From: Sedimenticola thiotaurini | GTDB lineage: Bacteria; Pseudomonadota; Gammaproteobacteria; Chromatiales; Chromatiaceae | Length of the DNA stretch: 64,000 bases | Reading direction: 5' to 3' | Assembly: GCA_007713595.1 (NCBI GenBank) | Contig: VMRY01000003.1 | Span: forward strand, 372,001-436,000 | In this document: positions 56,072 through 64,000 of the stretch, piece by piece | How the letters are laid out: the number at the start of each line of letters is the position of its first letter | How positions within the stretch are numbered: the stretch's first letter is position 1 | Notes under the pieces: model-generated | What the model was told of the DNA's origin: nothing | Database searches by the model: none | What the model saw: only the letters and a program-made list of their open reading frames with translations | Made by a program: the position numbers and the translations under genes

Positions 56072-56599
56072 ATGGCAATTCTGAACATACTTCATTTTCC
56101 TGACCCCAGATTGCGTAATAAAGCACAGGTTGTGAAATCTTTTGACGATAATTTACGAAAACTGGCGGCCGATATGCTTGAAACCATGTACCAGGCTCCT
56201 GGTGTCGGCTTGGCGTCAACCCAGGTCAACGATCTGCGTCGATTGGTGGTAATTGACGTGTCTGAATCCCATGATGATCCACTCTGTCTGGTTAATCCAG
56301 AAATCCTTGAAAAACATGGGGAACATAAGATGGAGGAGGGGTGTCTCTCGGTACCAGGCGTCTATGAGCCGGTCACCAGGGCAACGGATATTAAGGTTCG
56401 GGCGCAGAACCTTGAAGGCGAAACGATTGAGTTTGAGGCGGATGACCTGCTGGCGGTCTGTATTCAGCATGAGCTGGATCACTTGGATGGTAAGCTGTTT
56501 ATCGACAATCTCTCCAATCTGAAGCGTCAGCGTATTCGCAAAAAGTTGGAAAAAGAGGAGCGCCAGGCGCAACCAGAACCTATCGGACAGGCGCTTTAG
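56072..56599 (+). CDS. def: Peptide deformylase
   Basis: 175 residues with all three metal-site motifs: [16 protein letters not shown] and QHELDHLDG. It removes the formyl group from new N-terminal methionines. The start is the conserved [14 protein letters not shown]; an earlier in-frame ATG at 56045 is not used by the family. It is the head of the def-fmt-rsmB set. Confidence 0.98.
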   Translation: MAILNILHFPDPRLRNKAQVVKSFDDNLRKLAADMLETMYQAPGVGLASTQVNDLRRLVVIDVSESHDDPLCLVNPEILEKHGEHKMEEGCLSVPGVYEPVTRATDIKVRAQNLEGETIEFEADDLLAVCIQHELDHLDGKLFIDNLSNLKRQRIRKKLEKEERQAQPEPIGQAL

Positions 56600-56675
56600 G
56601 CGTCTGTGCTGAGTTGCCAACGGACTGTGTCGCCACCACGCTATAACTTAGATGGTGCCGGCAGTGAGAAGAATA

Positions 56676-57614
56676 ATGAATGACGCGCTAAAGATTATCT
56701 TTGCTGGAACCCCAGATTTTTCCGTCCCCCCTCTGCGTGAGCTGATCGCCTCGCCGCATCAGGTGGTGGCAGTTTATACGCAGCCCGACCGACCGGCTGG
56801 CAGAGGTCGCAAGCTTACTGCCAGCCCGGTTAAACAGCTGGCCCTTGAGCACGCAATTCCCGTTTATCAGCCGGCCAATTTTCGCCAGGAAGAGGCTATT
56901 GCCGAGCTGGAATCATTGGGCGCAGATCTGATGGTGGTGGTGGCCTACGGCCTGATTCTACCGCCGCGTGTCCTGGAGGCTCCCAGGCTCGGCTGTATAA
57001 ATATTCATGCCTCACTGCTGCCGCGCTGGCGCGGGGCAGCGCCGATTCAGCGGGCGGTATTGGCTGGAGATCGATCCACTGGTATCACCATCATGGAGAT
57101 GGAGGCAGGGCTGGATACCGGCCCCATGCTACTGAAGCGGGAGACAGAGATCGGCGAGAGAGAAACTGGTGGTGCCTTGCACGACAGGCTTTCAGAGTTG
57201 GGTGCTGAGGCGCTGATGGCGGCATTGCCCGGGGTTATCGATGGCTCACTCAAGGCAGAGCCACAGGATGACGCGCACGCCAACTATGCCAGCAAACTAC
57301 AGAAGGCCGAGGCATTAATCGATTGGCAGACTGATGCCTGCTCAATTGATCGACAGGTGCGGGCCTTCAACCCCTGGCCCGTGGCGCAGACACTGATGAA
57401 TGGGCAGATACTGCGCATTTGGGAGAGTGAATGGGTTGCGACAGACGTATCGGGTGAGCCTGGAGCCATTGTTGCCTGTGATCGGTCCGGGATCGACGTG
57501 ATGACCCGTGATGGCCTGCTTCGGATCAAGTCGCTGCAGTTGCCGGGAAAGCGCGCGATGTGTGCCGCTGATTTCCTTAATGCGCATAATCCGCTGGGAG
57601 TGGTTCTTGGATAA
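56676..57614 (+). CDS. fmt: Methionyl-tRNA formyltransferase
   Basis: 312 residues. The N-terminal FAGTPDFSVPPL starts the formyltransferase fold; NIHASLLPRWRGAAPIQ holds the active-site asparagine and histidine. It formylates the initiator methionyl-tRNA, complementing deformylase upstream. Starts at the ATG of MNDALK, 24 bases inside the open frame. Confidence 0.98.
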   Translation: MNDALKIIFAGTPDFSVPPLRELIASPHQVVAVYTQPDRPAGRGRKLTASPVKQLALEHAIPVYQPANFRQEEAIAELESLGADLMVVVAYGLILPPRVLEAPRLGCINIHASLLPRWRGAAPIQRAVLAGDRSTGITIMEMEAGLDTGPMLLKRETEIGERETGGALHDRLSELGAEALMAALPGVIDGSLKAEPQDDAHANYASKLQKAEALIDWQTDACSIDRQVRAFNPWPVAQTLMNGQILRIWESEWVATDVSGEPGAIVACDRSGIDVMTRDGLLRIKSLQLPGKRAMCAADFLNAHNPLGVVLG

Positions 57615-57632
57615 CGTGGCGGATAGCGCTTC

Positions 57633-58946
57633 ATGGGTATGAAGCCCGGGGCCAAATCAAACCCGCGGGTGGTAGCCGCTCAGCTACTGCGTCAACTAGC
57701 GAATGGCCGCTCCATTTCCGATCTGCTCGAGCAGGGGCTTGGTAATATCACGGCGCGTGACCGGGGCCTGGTGAAAGAGTTCTGTTTCGGTGTGGCGCGT
57801 TGGCGTCCCCGGCTGGAGGCGATCGCCAGTAAGCTGATGAGTAAACCGATTAAAGCCAAGGAGGGAGAGGTTCAGGCTTTGATTCTGCTGGGGATCTATC
57901 AACTGGCCTATATGCGGGTGGCACCGCATGCCGCGGTGGCCGAGACAGTTGAGGCCGCCAGACTGTTGGATAAACGTTGGGCCGTTGGCCTCATTAATGC
58001 TCTGTTAAGACGATTTCAGCGAGAGCGGGAGGCACTGCTGTCGATGGCAGATGCTGATCCCGTAAGTCGCTACGCCATGCCTGGCTGGTTACTGAAGCGA
58101 ATTCGAACCGATTGGCCCGAGCAGTGGGAGTCAATACTGCAAGCGTACAACCAGCACCCGCCCATGACGCTGCGTGTTAACCTGAGTCTGCAAAGCCGAG
58201 CTGACTATCTTGCCTTGCTGGCCGCATCGGGTATCCAGGCCACACCGGTTGATGCTGTCGCATCAGCTGTGATCCTTGAGCAACCGGTCGATGTGGATCA
58301 GTTGCCAGGCTTTTCCAGTGGCGCAGTCTCAGTTCAGGATGCGGGGGCACAGCTTGCAGCTGTCTTGCTGGAGAGCCAGCCCGGTATGCAGGTGCTGGAT
58401 GCCTGCGCGGCTCCTGGTGGTAAGAGTGGCCATATCCTGGAATCGACGCCAGAGATCCAACTCACTGCCCTGGATCTGGATGAGGCGAGATTGGCCCGGG
58501 TGCACGAGAATCTCCGGCGTCTGAACCAATCGGCAGCGGTTGTCCTTGGTGATGCAGCCAATCCACAGGGAGAGTGGGCCTCGCGACAATATGATCGCAT
58601 CCTGCTGGATGTACCCTGTTCTGCAACTGGCGTGATACGTCGCCATCCTGACATTAAGCTGTTGCGTAGATCAGAGGATATTGCCAAGCTGGCGAAGACC
58701 CAGGGTGAGATCCTGCGGGCAATCTGGCCCATGCTGAAACCGGGCGGGCGACTGCTGTATGCCACCTGTTCGCTGTTTTCGCAAGAGAATGAGGCGCAGG
58801 TGCAGGCCTTCCTGGGTATCCAGGCCGATGCGCGTGAAAGGGTTATTGAAGCCAAGTGGGGGCATCCAAGGTCGGTCGGTCGCCAGACGTTGCCGGGTGA
58901 GGCGAGTATGGACGGCTTTTACTATGCCTGTCTGGAGCGGATGTAA
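57633..58946 (+). CDS. rsmB: 16S rRNA (cytosine(967)-C(5))-methyltransferase
   Basis: 437 residues. The N-terminal third is a NusB-like RNA-binding domain; then the Rossmann SAM domain with LDACAAPGGKSGHIL and the two catalytic cysteines in LLDVPCSATG and YATCSLF. It methylates C967 of 16S rRNA. The start is the first of two ATGs six bases apart, 18 bases after fmt. Confidence 0.97.
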   Translation: MGMKPGAKSNPRVVAAQLLRQLANGRSISDLLEQGLGNITARDRGLVKEFCFGVARWRPRLEAIASKLMSKPIKAKEGEVQALILLGIYQLAYMRVAPHAAVAETVEAARLLDKRWAVGLINALLRRFQREREALLSMADADPVSRYAMPGWLLKRIRTDWPEQWESILQAYNQHPPMTLRVNLSLQSRADYLALLAASGIQATPVDAVASAVILEQPVDVDQLPGFSSGAVSVQDAGAQLAAVLLESQPGMQVLDACAAPGGKSGHILESTPEIQLTALDLDEARLARVHENLRRLNQSAAVVLGDAANPQGEWASRQYDRILLDVPCSATGVIRRHPDIKLLRRSEDIAKLAKTQGEILRAIWPMLKPGGRLLYATCSLFSQENEAQVQAFLGIQADARERVIEAKWGHPRSVGRQTLPGEASMDGFYYACLERM

Positions 58947-58952
58947 TAGTAG

Positions 58953-59546
58953 ATGCGATTACCTGAACGAGACATGAGAGAACAGGGTGCCAGGCTGGCA
59001 TGCGCACTACTGCTGTTTCTACTCTCTGCAGTGCTACCACTGCAAACCGTCCAGGCGGATGAGTTTCTTATAGAGGGCCTGCAGGCTCGCGCGGTCGATG
59101 GGATCTACCTGATGGATGCCGCGGTGGACTACCGGTTCTCCGATGAGGCGTTTGAAGCCCTGGCAAGTGGCGTGCCTCTCACGCTGGAACTGCATGTGCA
59201 GCTGCGTCGGGATGGGGCCTGGATCTGGGAGTCTGATCTGGTGGAGGCCCGTTTACGCTTTCAGATCCTCCATCAGGCGTTGCATGGCCTGTATCAGGTG
59301 ACCGATCTGTCGAGTGGGACGCAGCACTATTATGCCACCCGTAAGGCGGCGCTGACGGCCCTCGGGCGAATCAGTGATGTTCAGCTTATCCAGGCAGATA
59401 AACTGGAGAAGGGAGAGCGCTACCGGCTCTCAATGCGCGCGCGCCTGGATATCGAGGCGTTGCCCTTACCGCTAAGGCCGATGGCCTATCTCAGCCCGGC
59501 TTGGAATCTTTCCAGTGAGTGGAGTGTATGGTACCTGCAACCCTGA
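58953..59546 (+). CDS. DUF4390 protein
   Basis: 197 residues with a signal peptide (about 8-35, ending TVQADEF) and a C-terminal region of beta strands (GVPLTLELHVQLRRDGAWIWE). DUF4390 proteins sit between rsmB and the ntrY-like kinase in many gammaproteobacteria, as here; function unknown. A second ATG at 58974 is an alternative start. Overlaps the next gene by 19 bases. Confidence 0.92.
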   Translation: MRLPERDMREQGARLACALLLFLLSAVLPLQTVQADEFLIEGLQARAVDGIYLMDAAVDYRFSDEAFEALASGVPLTLELHVQLRRDGAWIWESDLVEARLRFQILHQALHGLYQVTDLSSGTQHYYATRKAALTALGRISDVQLIQADKLEKGERYRLSMRARLDIEALPLPLRPMAYLSPAWNLSSEWSVWYLQP

Positions 59547-61756
59547 AGCGGCTTTCCAGTGGTGCCCTGCCGGTGATGGCACTGCTGATACTGGTGTTGA
59601 TCTCGCTTCACCTCATGAGTGGTGCACTGCAGAATACTGAAGAGTTGAGCCGGCTGTTTATTCCACTCCTGGTTACCAGTGTTCTTGGCCTGTTTGCCAT
59701 GGTCATTGTCGTTGGTGTCAATATTGTCCAGCTGATCGGCCGTTATCGGCGCCAGGCAGCGGGCTCCAGGTTGGCATTAAGGCTGGTGGTGGTGTTTGTG
59801 GCCCTCTCACTGGCCCCGGTAGCGGTGGTCTACTACTACTCACAGCAATTTTTACTGCAGGGTATCGACAGCTGGTTTGATGTGCATATCGACCAATCTA
59901 TGGACGATGCCCTGAGTCTTGGTCGAGCCTCACTGGATTTGCACAAGCTGGAGCGCGTGAAGATCACTCAGTTGCTATTGGATGAGCTTACGGGCACATC
60001 CGTCGCGGGCCTGAGCTTGAGCCTGGAAGAGCTCCGAGAGCAGTTTGGTGCCAATGAGCTGGTGTTGATGGATGCCAGCGGCAAGGCGATCACCAGTGTC
60101 AATGCGGACCCGAGTATCCTGATAACCAGCAAACCGGATGGGGCCATTCTGCAGCAGATTAGATCCGGAGAGGACTTTGTCGGGGTCGAGCCTTCCCCCA
60201 ATGCAGAGGGGCAGATGGAGGTTCGCGTAGTAGTGGCTGATCGTGTTCGCGCCCGTCTGTTGCTGGCGCGCTACCCCATATCCCGCGCCATTGCTGAGCT
60301 GACGACCAAGGTAGAAGGGAGTTACAGCCGCTATAAAGAGTTGGCATTTTTACGTAAAAGCCTGAAAAGCACATTTACCCTGTCACTGGCTATGGTGCTG
60401 CTCTTCAGTCTGCTGGCAGCGATCTGGGCGGCTTTTTTTACTGCCCGGCGTCTGGTCAAGCCGGTGGCGGGGATTGCCGAAGGCACCCGGGCGGTGGCAG
60501 AAGGTAACTATGGTATGCAGTTGCCGGTCCCCAAATCCCGGGATGAGCTGGGTTTTCTGGTGGACTCATTTAACTCGATGTCACGGCGTATTGCCCGCTC
60601 CCGGGATGAGACCGCTCGCACTCAGCGTCAGGTGGAGGCACAGCGAACCTACCTGGAGACGGTATTGGGTCGTCTCTCCTCCGGTGTTATATCACTGGAT
60701 GCGGCGGGTCGTCTGCAGACGGCTAATCAGGCCGCGGGGGAGATTCTCAAGGTGGATGTGGCACTGTTACTGGGCCAGGATATCAATGGTATTGCGGCGA
60801 TTTCACCCCGGCTCAGGCAATTCATCGAGGCGGTACGTGAGGCGGTGGAGCAGGAGCAGCGGGACTGGCGTGGTCAGATCAGCCTGATCGGTGGAGAGGG
60901 GCGCCAGGCGCTGCTTTGTCGGGGTACACCGCTGGCCCAGCCGGATGATGAGTCGATGGGTTACGGGCTGGTGTTTGATGATATTACTAACCTGATCAAG
61001 GCGCAGCGGGATGCGGCCTGGGGAGAGGTGGCGCGCCGGCTGGCACATGAGATCAAGAATCCCTTGACGCCTATCCAGCTCTCCGCGGAGCGTCTGCGAC
61101 ACAAGTATTTGAAAAAGATGGAGGGCAAGGATGCAGACGTGTTGGATCGGGCCACGCATACCATTGTATCTCAGGTAGAGGCGATGAAAGAGATGGTCAA
61201 CGCCTTCTCGGATTATGCCCGCCCCTCACAGATTAACCCGCAACCGGTGCATCTGGATGATCTGGTTAGTGAGGTGCTTGATCTCTATCGGAGTGCCGGG
61301 TTTGAGGCGGGACTGAATATTCAGTTGGACGCCGGCGAAACCCGCGTTGAGGCGGACCCAGTCAGATTGCGTCAAGTGGTGCATAATCTAATTAAAAACG
61401 CCCAGGAAGCCACAGCTGTGGAAATAAACCCTAAAATAGACGTTAAAACAGAAGTAAAAGTGGATAATGACTGTCGATATGTCGAGTTGAGCGTAACTGA
61501 TAACGGCCCCGGATTTGATGCAGAGATACTTGCCCACCTGTTTGAACCCTATGTCACCACCAAAACCAGGGGAACCGGCCTGGGATTGGCCGTGGTGAAG
61601 AAAATCGCCGAAGAGCATGGGGGTAATATCTGGGCCGAAAATCGCCCTGAAGGGGGTGCTCATCTTGTCCTCCGGTTGCCAACGATCACGCCTGATAATC
61701 CACTGGCAGACTGTTCCCAATTACCTGACCCAACCGTGAGGAGTAATACTGAATGA
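59528..61756 (+). CDS. ntrY: NtrY-type sensor histidine kinase
   Basis: About 742 residues. Several N-terminal membrane helices (about 15-35, 45-68, 85-105) precede a periplasmic region; another helix lies near 282-305, then HAMP (about 305-360), PAS (about 375-470), the HisKA domain with RLAHEIKNPLTPIQLS, and HATPase with N-box LIKNAQEA and GTGLGLAVVKK. It phosphorylates the downstream NtrX. The ATG at 59528 overlaps the DUF4390 stop. The signal is not known; NtrY homologues answer redox, nitrogen or envelope cues. Confidence 0.94.
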   Translation: MVPATLKRLSSGALPVMALLILVLISLHLMSGALQNTEELSRLFIPLLVTSVLGLFAMVIVVGVNIVQLIGRYRRQAAGSRLALRLVVVFVALSLAPVAVVYYYSQQFLLQGIDSWFDVHIDQSMDDALSLGRASLDLHKLERVKITQLLLDELTGTSVAGLSLSLEELREQFGANELVLMDASGKAITSVNADPSILITSKPDGAILQQIRSGEDFVGVEPSPNAEGQMEVRVVVADRVRARLLLARYPISRAIAELTTKVEGSYSRYKELAFLRKSLKSTFTLSLAMVLLFSLLAAIWAAFFTARRLVKPVAGIAEGTRAVAEGNYGMQLPVPKSRDELGFLVDSFNSMSRRIARSRDETARTQRQVEAQRTYLETVLGRLSSGVISLDAAGRLQTANQAAGEILKVDVALLLGQDINGIAAISPRLRQFIEAVREAVEQEQRDWRGQISLIGGEGRQALLCRGTPLAQPDDESMGYGLVFDDITNLIKAQRDAAWGEVARRLAHEIKNPLTPIQLSAERLRHKYLKKMEGKDADVLDRATHTIVSQVEAMKEMVNAFSDYARPSQINPQPVHLDDLVSEVLDLYRSAGFEAGLNIQLDAGETRVEADPVRLRQVVHNLIKNAQEATAVEINPKIDVKTEVKVDNDCRYVELSVTDNGPGFDAEILAHLFEPYVTTKTRGTGLGLAVVKKIAEEHGGNIWAENRPEGGAHLVLRLPTITPDNPLADCSQLPDPTVRSNTE

Positions 61757-63120
61757 GTGCGCCCTATATCCTGGTGGTGGATGATGAGCCTGATATCCGC
61801 TCACTGGTTAAGGAGATCCTGGAGGATGAGGGCTACGATGTCGTCATGGCGGAGAATGGCAGCACGGCACGCAAGGCACTGCGGGACAGGCGACCTGATC
61901 TGGTATTGCTGGATATCTGGATGCCGGATGTGGATGGTATCTCGCTATTGAAGGAGTGGTCAGAGGGTGACGGTCTTCCGTGCCCGGTGATTATGATGTC
62001 CGGCCATGGCACGGTAGAGACGGCCGTTGAGGCGACCCGGCTGGGTGCCTATGATTTTCTGGAGAAGCCACTCTCCCTCGCCAAGCTGCTGGTTACGGTT
62101 GAACGGGCGCTGGAGGTGGATAAACTTCAGCAGGAGAATATCGGACTGCGCCGGCAGACCCAGCATGTGGTGGAGCCTACCGGAAAAAGCGCAGTGATAC
62201 AGCGCCTGCGTGAACAGGTAAAGCGGATCGCACAGCATGATACCTGGGTGTTGATCACCGGTGAGCCAGGAACCGGGCGCGAGACCTTCGCCCGTTATCT
62301 CCACTCCCAAAGTGTGCGCCGGGATCGTCCCTTTATTGATGTCGGTGTCTCCTCCATCTCCAAGGGCAACTCGGCCCGGGAGCTGTTTGGCAGTGAAGAG
62401 GGCGGTCAGATCCATTACGGCGCACTGGAGCAGGCCCGAGGCGGTACACTGTTCCTTGATGAGGTCGCCGATATGGATATCGAGGCACAGTCACAGCTGC
62501 TGGGTGCGTTGGATGGCGGCTCTTTCATGCGGGTGGGTGGCTCTGAGCCGGTACATATTGATGTGCGCATCATTGCAGCGACCCAGCGGAATCTTGAGGA
62601 TGAAGTGCAGGCGGGTAATTTTCGTGAGGATCTGTTCTATCATCTGAATGTTGTTCCGCTGAATATCCCACCGCTGCGCGAGCATCGGGAGGATGTTCCA
62701 GAACTACTCAACTATTATGTGGACAGTTATGTGGCGCATGAAAAACTGCCCTATCGGCGGTTTGATATGCGGGCACAGAACTATCTCCGCAATCACAGTT
62801 GGCATGGCAATGTTCGTGAGCTGAAGAACTTGGTTCAGCGGCTGCTGATTCTCGGGGCTGGTGACGATATTACCCAGGATGAGGTGGAGGCGGCGCTTGG
62901 AAGTGTCGGGTTGGCGCTGGATAGTGGGGCCCGTTTCCCGGTCTCCTTTGATCAGCCACTGCGCCAGGCCAGAGAGGCATTCGAAAAGGCCTATCTGGTG
63001 TACCAGTTGGAGAAGCATGCAGGAAATGTCAGCCAGATCGCAGTGGAGTCAGGGATGGAACGGACGCATCTTTATCGTAAATTGAAATCGCTAGGCATTG
63101 ATGTGAAGGACAAACGGTAG
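61753..63120 (+). CDS. ntrX: NtrX-type response regulator with a degenerate sigma-54 activator domain
   Basis: 455 residues. A receiver domain with phosphorylation aspartate 54 (LVLLDIWMPD); an AAA+ domain with Walker A GEPGTGRET (arginine where lysine is usual) and Walker B GGTLFLDEV; and a Fis-type helix-turn-helix at the C-terminus (NVSQIAVESGMERTHLYRKL). The GAFTGA loop is absent: the sequence runs ELFGSEEGGQIHYGALEQARGG, about ten residues short of the normal spacing. It therefore probably binds DNA without opening sigma-54 promoters. The start overlaps ntrY by 4 bases (ATGA). Confidence 0.94.
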   Translation: MSAPYILVVDDEPDIRSLVKEILEDEGYDVVMAENGSTARKALRDRRPDLVLLDIWMPDVDGISLLKEWSEGDGLPCPVIMMSGHGTVETAVEATRLGAYDFLEKPLSLAKLLVTVERALEVDKLQQENIGLRRQTQHVVEPTGKSAVIQRLREQVKRIAQHDTWVLITGEPGTGRETFARYLHSQSVRRDRPFIDVGVSSISKGNSARELFGSEEGGQIHYGALEQARGGTLFLDEVADMDIEAQSQLLGALDGGSFMRVGGSEPVHIDVRIIAATQRNLEDEVQAGNFREDLFYHLNVVPLNIPPLREHREDVPELLNYYVDSYVAHEKLPYRRFDMRAQNYLRNHSWHGNVRELKNLVQRLLILGAGDDITQDEVEAALGSVGLALDSGARFPVSFDQPLRQAREAFEKAYLVYQLEKHAGNVSQIAVESGMERTHLYRKLKSLGIDVKDKR

Positions 63121-63127
63121 TAAGTTC

Positions 63128-63165
63128 GCGGCTTTGAGCCGCACAGCCCTATCCGGATAGGGCTG
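63128..63165. repeat. Two adjacent palindromes between ntrX and trkA
   Basis: GCGGCT-TTG-AGCCGC (63128-63142) is followed at once by a perfect 22-base palindrome centred on TCCGGA (63144-63165). Neither has a T tract. They could be a repeat element, an operator or a transcript-end structure. Confidence 0.7.
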
Positions 63166-63204
63166 ATGATCGAATCAACCCGGAAAGCGACAGATTATAA
63201 AAAA

Positions 63205-64000
63205 ATGAAAATTATTATCTTAGGTGCCGGGCAGGTAGGGACATCAGTCGCCAATAATCTCGCCTCTGAAGCCAATGATATAACAGTGGTGGATCAGGAT
63301 GCCGATCTGCTACGGGATCTTCAGGATCGCCTTGATCTGGGCACTGTGCAGGGGCACGCTGCCCACCCGGAGGTTCTGATGCGGGCCGGCGCGGAAGACG
63401 CTGATATGATTCTCGCGGTTACCAATAGTGATGAGACCAATATGGTGGCCTGTCAGGTTGCCTACAGCCTGTTTCGCACTCCTACTAAGATCGCACGCGT
63501 ACGTGCCCTCGGTTTTACCAAGTATCCCCAACTGTTTTCGCCAGAAGCGATGCCGATTGATGTACTGATCAGTCCTGAGCAGTTGGTGACTGACTATATT
63601 ATGCGCTTGATTGAGAACCCAGGGGCACTTCAGGTGCTGGACTTTGCCGGGGGGCGGGTGCGGCTGGTGGCTGTACGGGCCTATTATGGCGGACCACTGG
63701 TGGGTAATGAGCTGCGTACACTTTATGACCACATGCCCAATATCGAGGCACGTGTAGCAGCAGTCTATCGTCAGGGTCGTGCCATTCAGCCGGAAGGGAA
63801 TACCATTATCGAGGCGGATGATGAGGTGTTCTTTATCGCTGCCAAAGAGAACATCCGGGCAGTAATGAGTGAGCTGCGGCGTCTTGATAAGCCGTTCAAG
63901 CGGCTGATCTTTGCTGGCGGCGGTAATATCGGTATGCGCCTGGCCCATGCCCTGGAGCGGGATTATCAGGTCAAGTTGATTGAGCGCGATCGTGATCGTG
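63205..64000 (+). CDS. trkA: Trk potassium uptake regulator TrkA, N-terminal part
   Basis: The frame runs from the ATG at 63205 off the end of the window (265 codons visible). It shows the nucleotide-binding [18 protein letters not shown], an [11 protein letters not shown] segment and, near the end, a second [13 protein letters not shown], so the usual double RCK/TrkA_N arrangement is present. TrkA binds NAD(H) or ATP and gates the TrkH/TrkG potassium channel. It is downstream of ntrX, over a gap with two palindromes, as in other gammaproteobacteria. Confidence 0.96.
   Translation, partial: MKIIILGAGQVGTSVANNLASEANDITVVDQDADLLRDLQDRLDLGTVQGHAAHPEVLMRAGAEDADMILAVTNSDETNMVACQVAYSLFRTPTKIARVRALGFTKYPQLFSPEAMPIDVLISPEQLVTDYIMRLIENPGALQVLDFAGGRVRLVAVRAYYGGPLVGNELRTLYDHMPNIEARVAAVYRQGRAIQPEGNTIIEADDEVFFIAAKENIRAVMSELRRLDKPFKRLIFAGGGNIGMRLAHALERDYQVKLIERDRDR

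Overview
The window is bacterial chromosome with moderate GC, dense short-spaced operons and no rRNA, tRNA, CRISPR array, complete insertion sequence or prophage that I can support. Gene content and order suggest a gammaproteobacterium. The run smg-dprA-LysM protein facing def-fmt-rsmB-DUF4390-ntrY-ntrX-trkA, together with purE-tsaC, hemB-aroE and prlC, is typical of that class. The octaheme cytochrome with its cytochrome b partner, the two FNR-like sites and the many cyclic-di-GMP and chemotaxis genes suggest a respiratory, motile organism that meets low oxygen. A Chromatiales-like sulfur-cycle relative is a guess, not something the sequence proves.

Layout: 1-9.5 kb holds housekeeping and envelope genes (partial SDR, an orphan ParA, ubiD, an SH3 protein, prlC, a shortened Ada-like protein, a LemA/GIDE pair, a gamma carbonic anhydrase). 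9.5-19 kb is a signalling block: a multi-PAS HisKA_2 kinase converging without a gap on an ANTAR antiterminator regulator, DUF3135 plus a GGDEF/EAL protein, and a chemoreceptor with a candidate sigma-28 promoter. 19-23.7 kb carries aroE, hemB, a thioredoxin-like protein, an orphan MlaC-like protein, a possible small RNA ending in a strong terminator, tsaC and purE. 23.9-26.3 kb is a two-gene respiratory unit (octaheme cytochrome c and cytochrome b) closed by a strong terminator.

26.4-32.7 kb is the most accessory-looking stretch. It holds a TIR protein and a membrane protein that both carry zinc ribbons, a divergent large patatin with a TRAFs-binding-like N-terminus and membrane C-terminus, and an operon of a PGDYG-like protein, an orphan ClpX-type zinc finger and a peptidoglycan-binding muramidase. 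TIR and patatin are both known effector domains of bacterial immunity, so this is the best candidate here for an undescribed system.

32.9-43.8 kb is a patchwork of small metabolic and envelope genes: a TorF-type porin, VOC, MaoC, gloA, an acyltransferase, an ArsN2-like acetyltransferase, MATE, GFA, MOSC, NlpC/P60, WbuC and a methyltransferase. It includes a RAYT transposase gene framed by two inverted REP sequences. 44-50.7 kb holds an RND efflux pump divergent from a MerR regulator, and a MASE1-GGDEF protein. 50.7-64 kb is the conserved core (topA, smg, dprA, LysM | def, fmt, rsmB, DUF4390, ntrY, ntrX, trkA). Its ntrX product lacks the GAFTGA loop needed to activate sigma-54.
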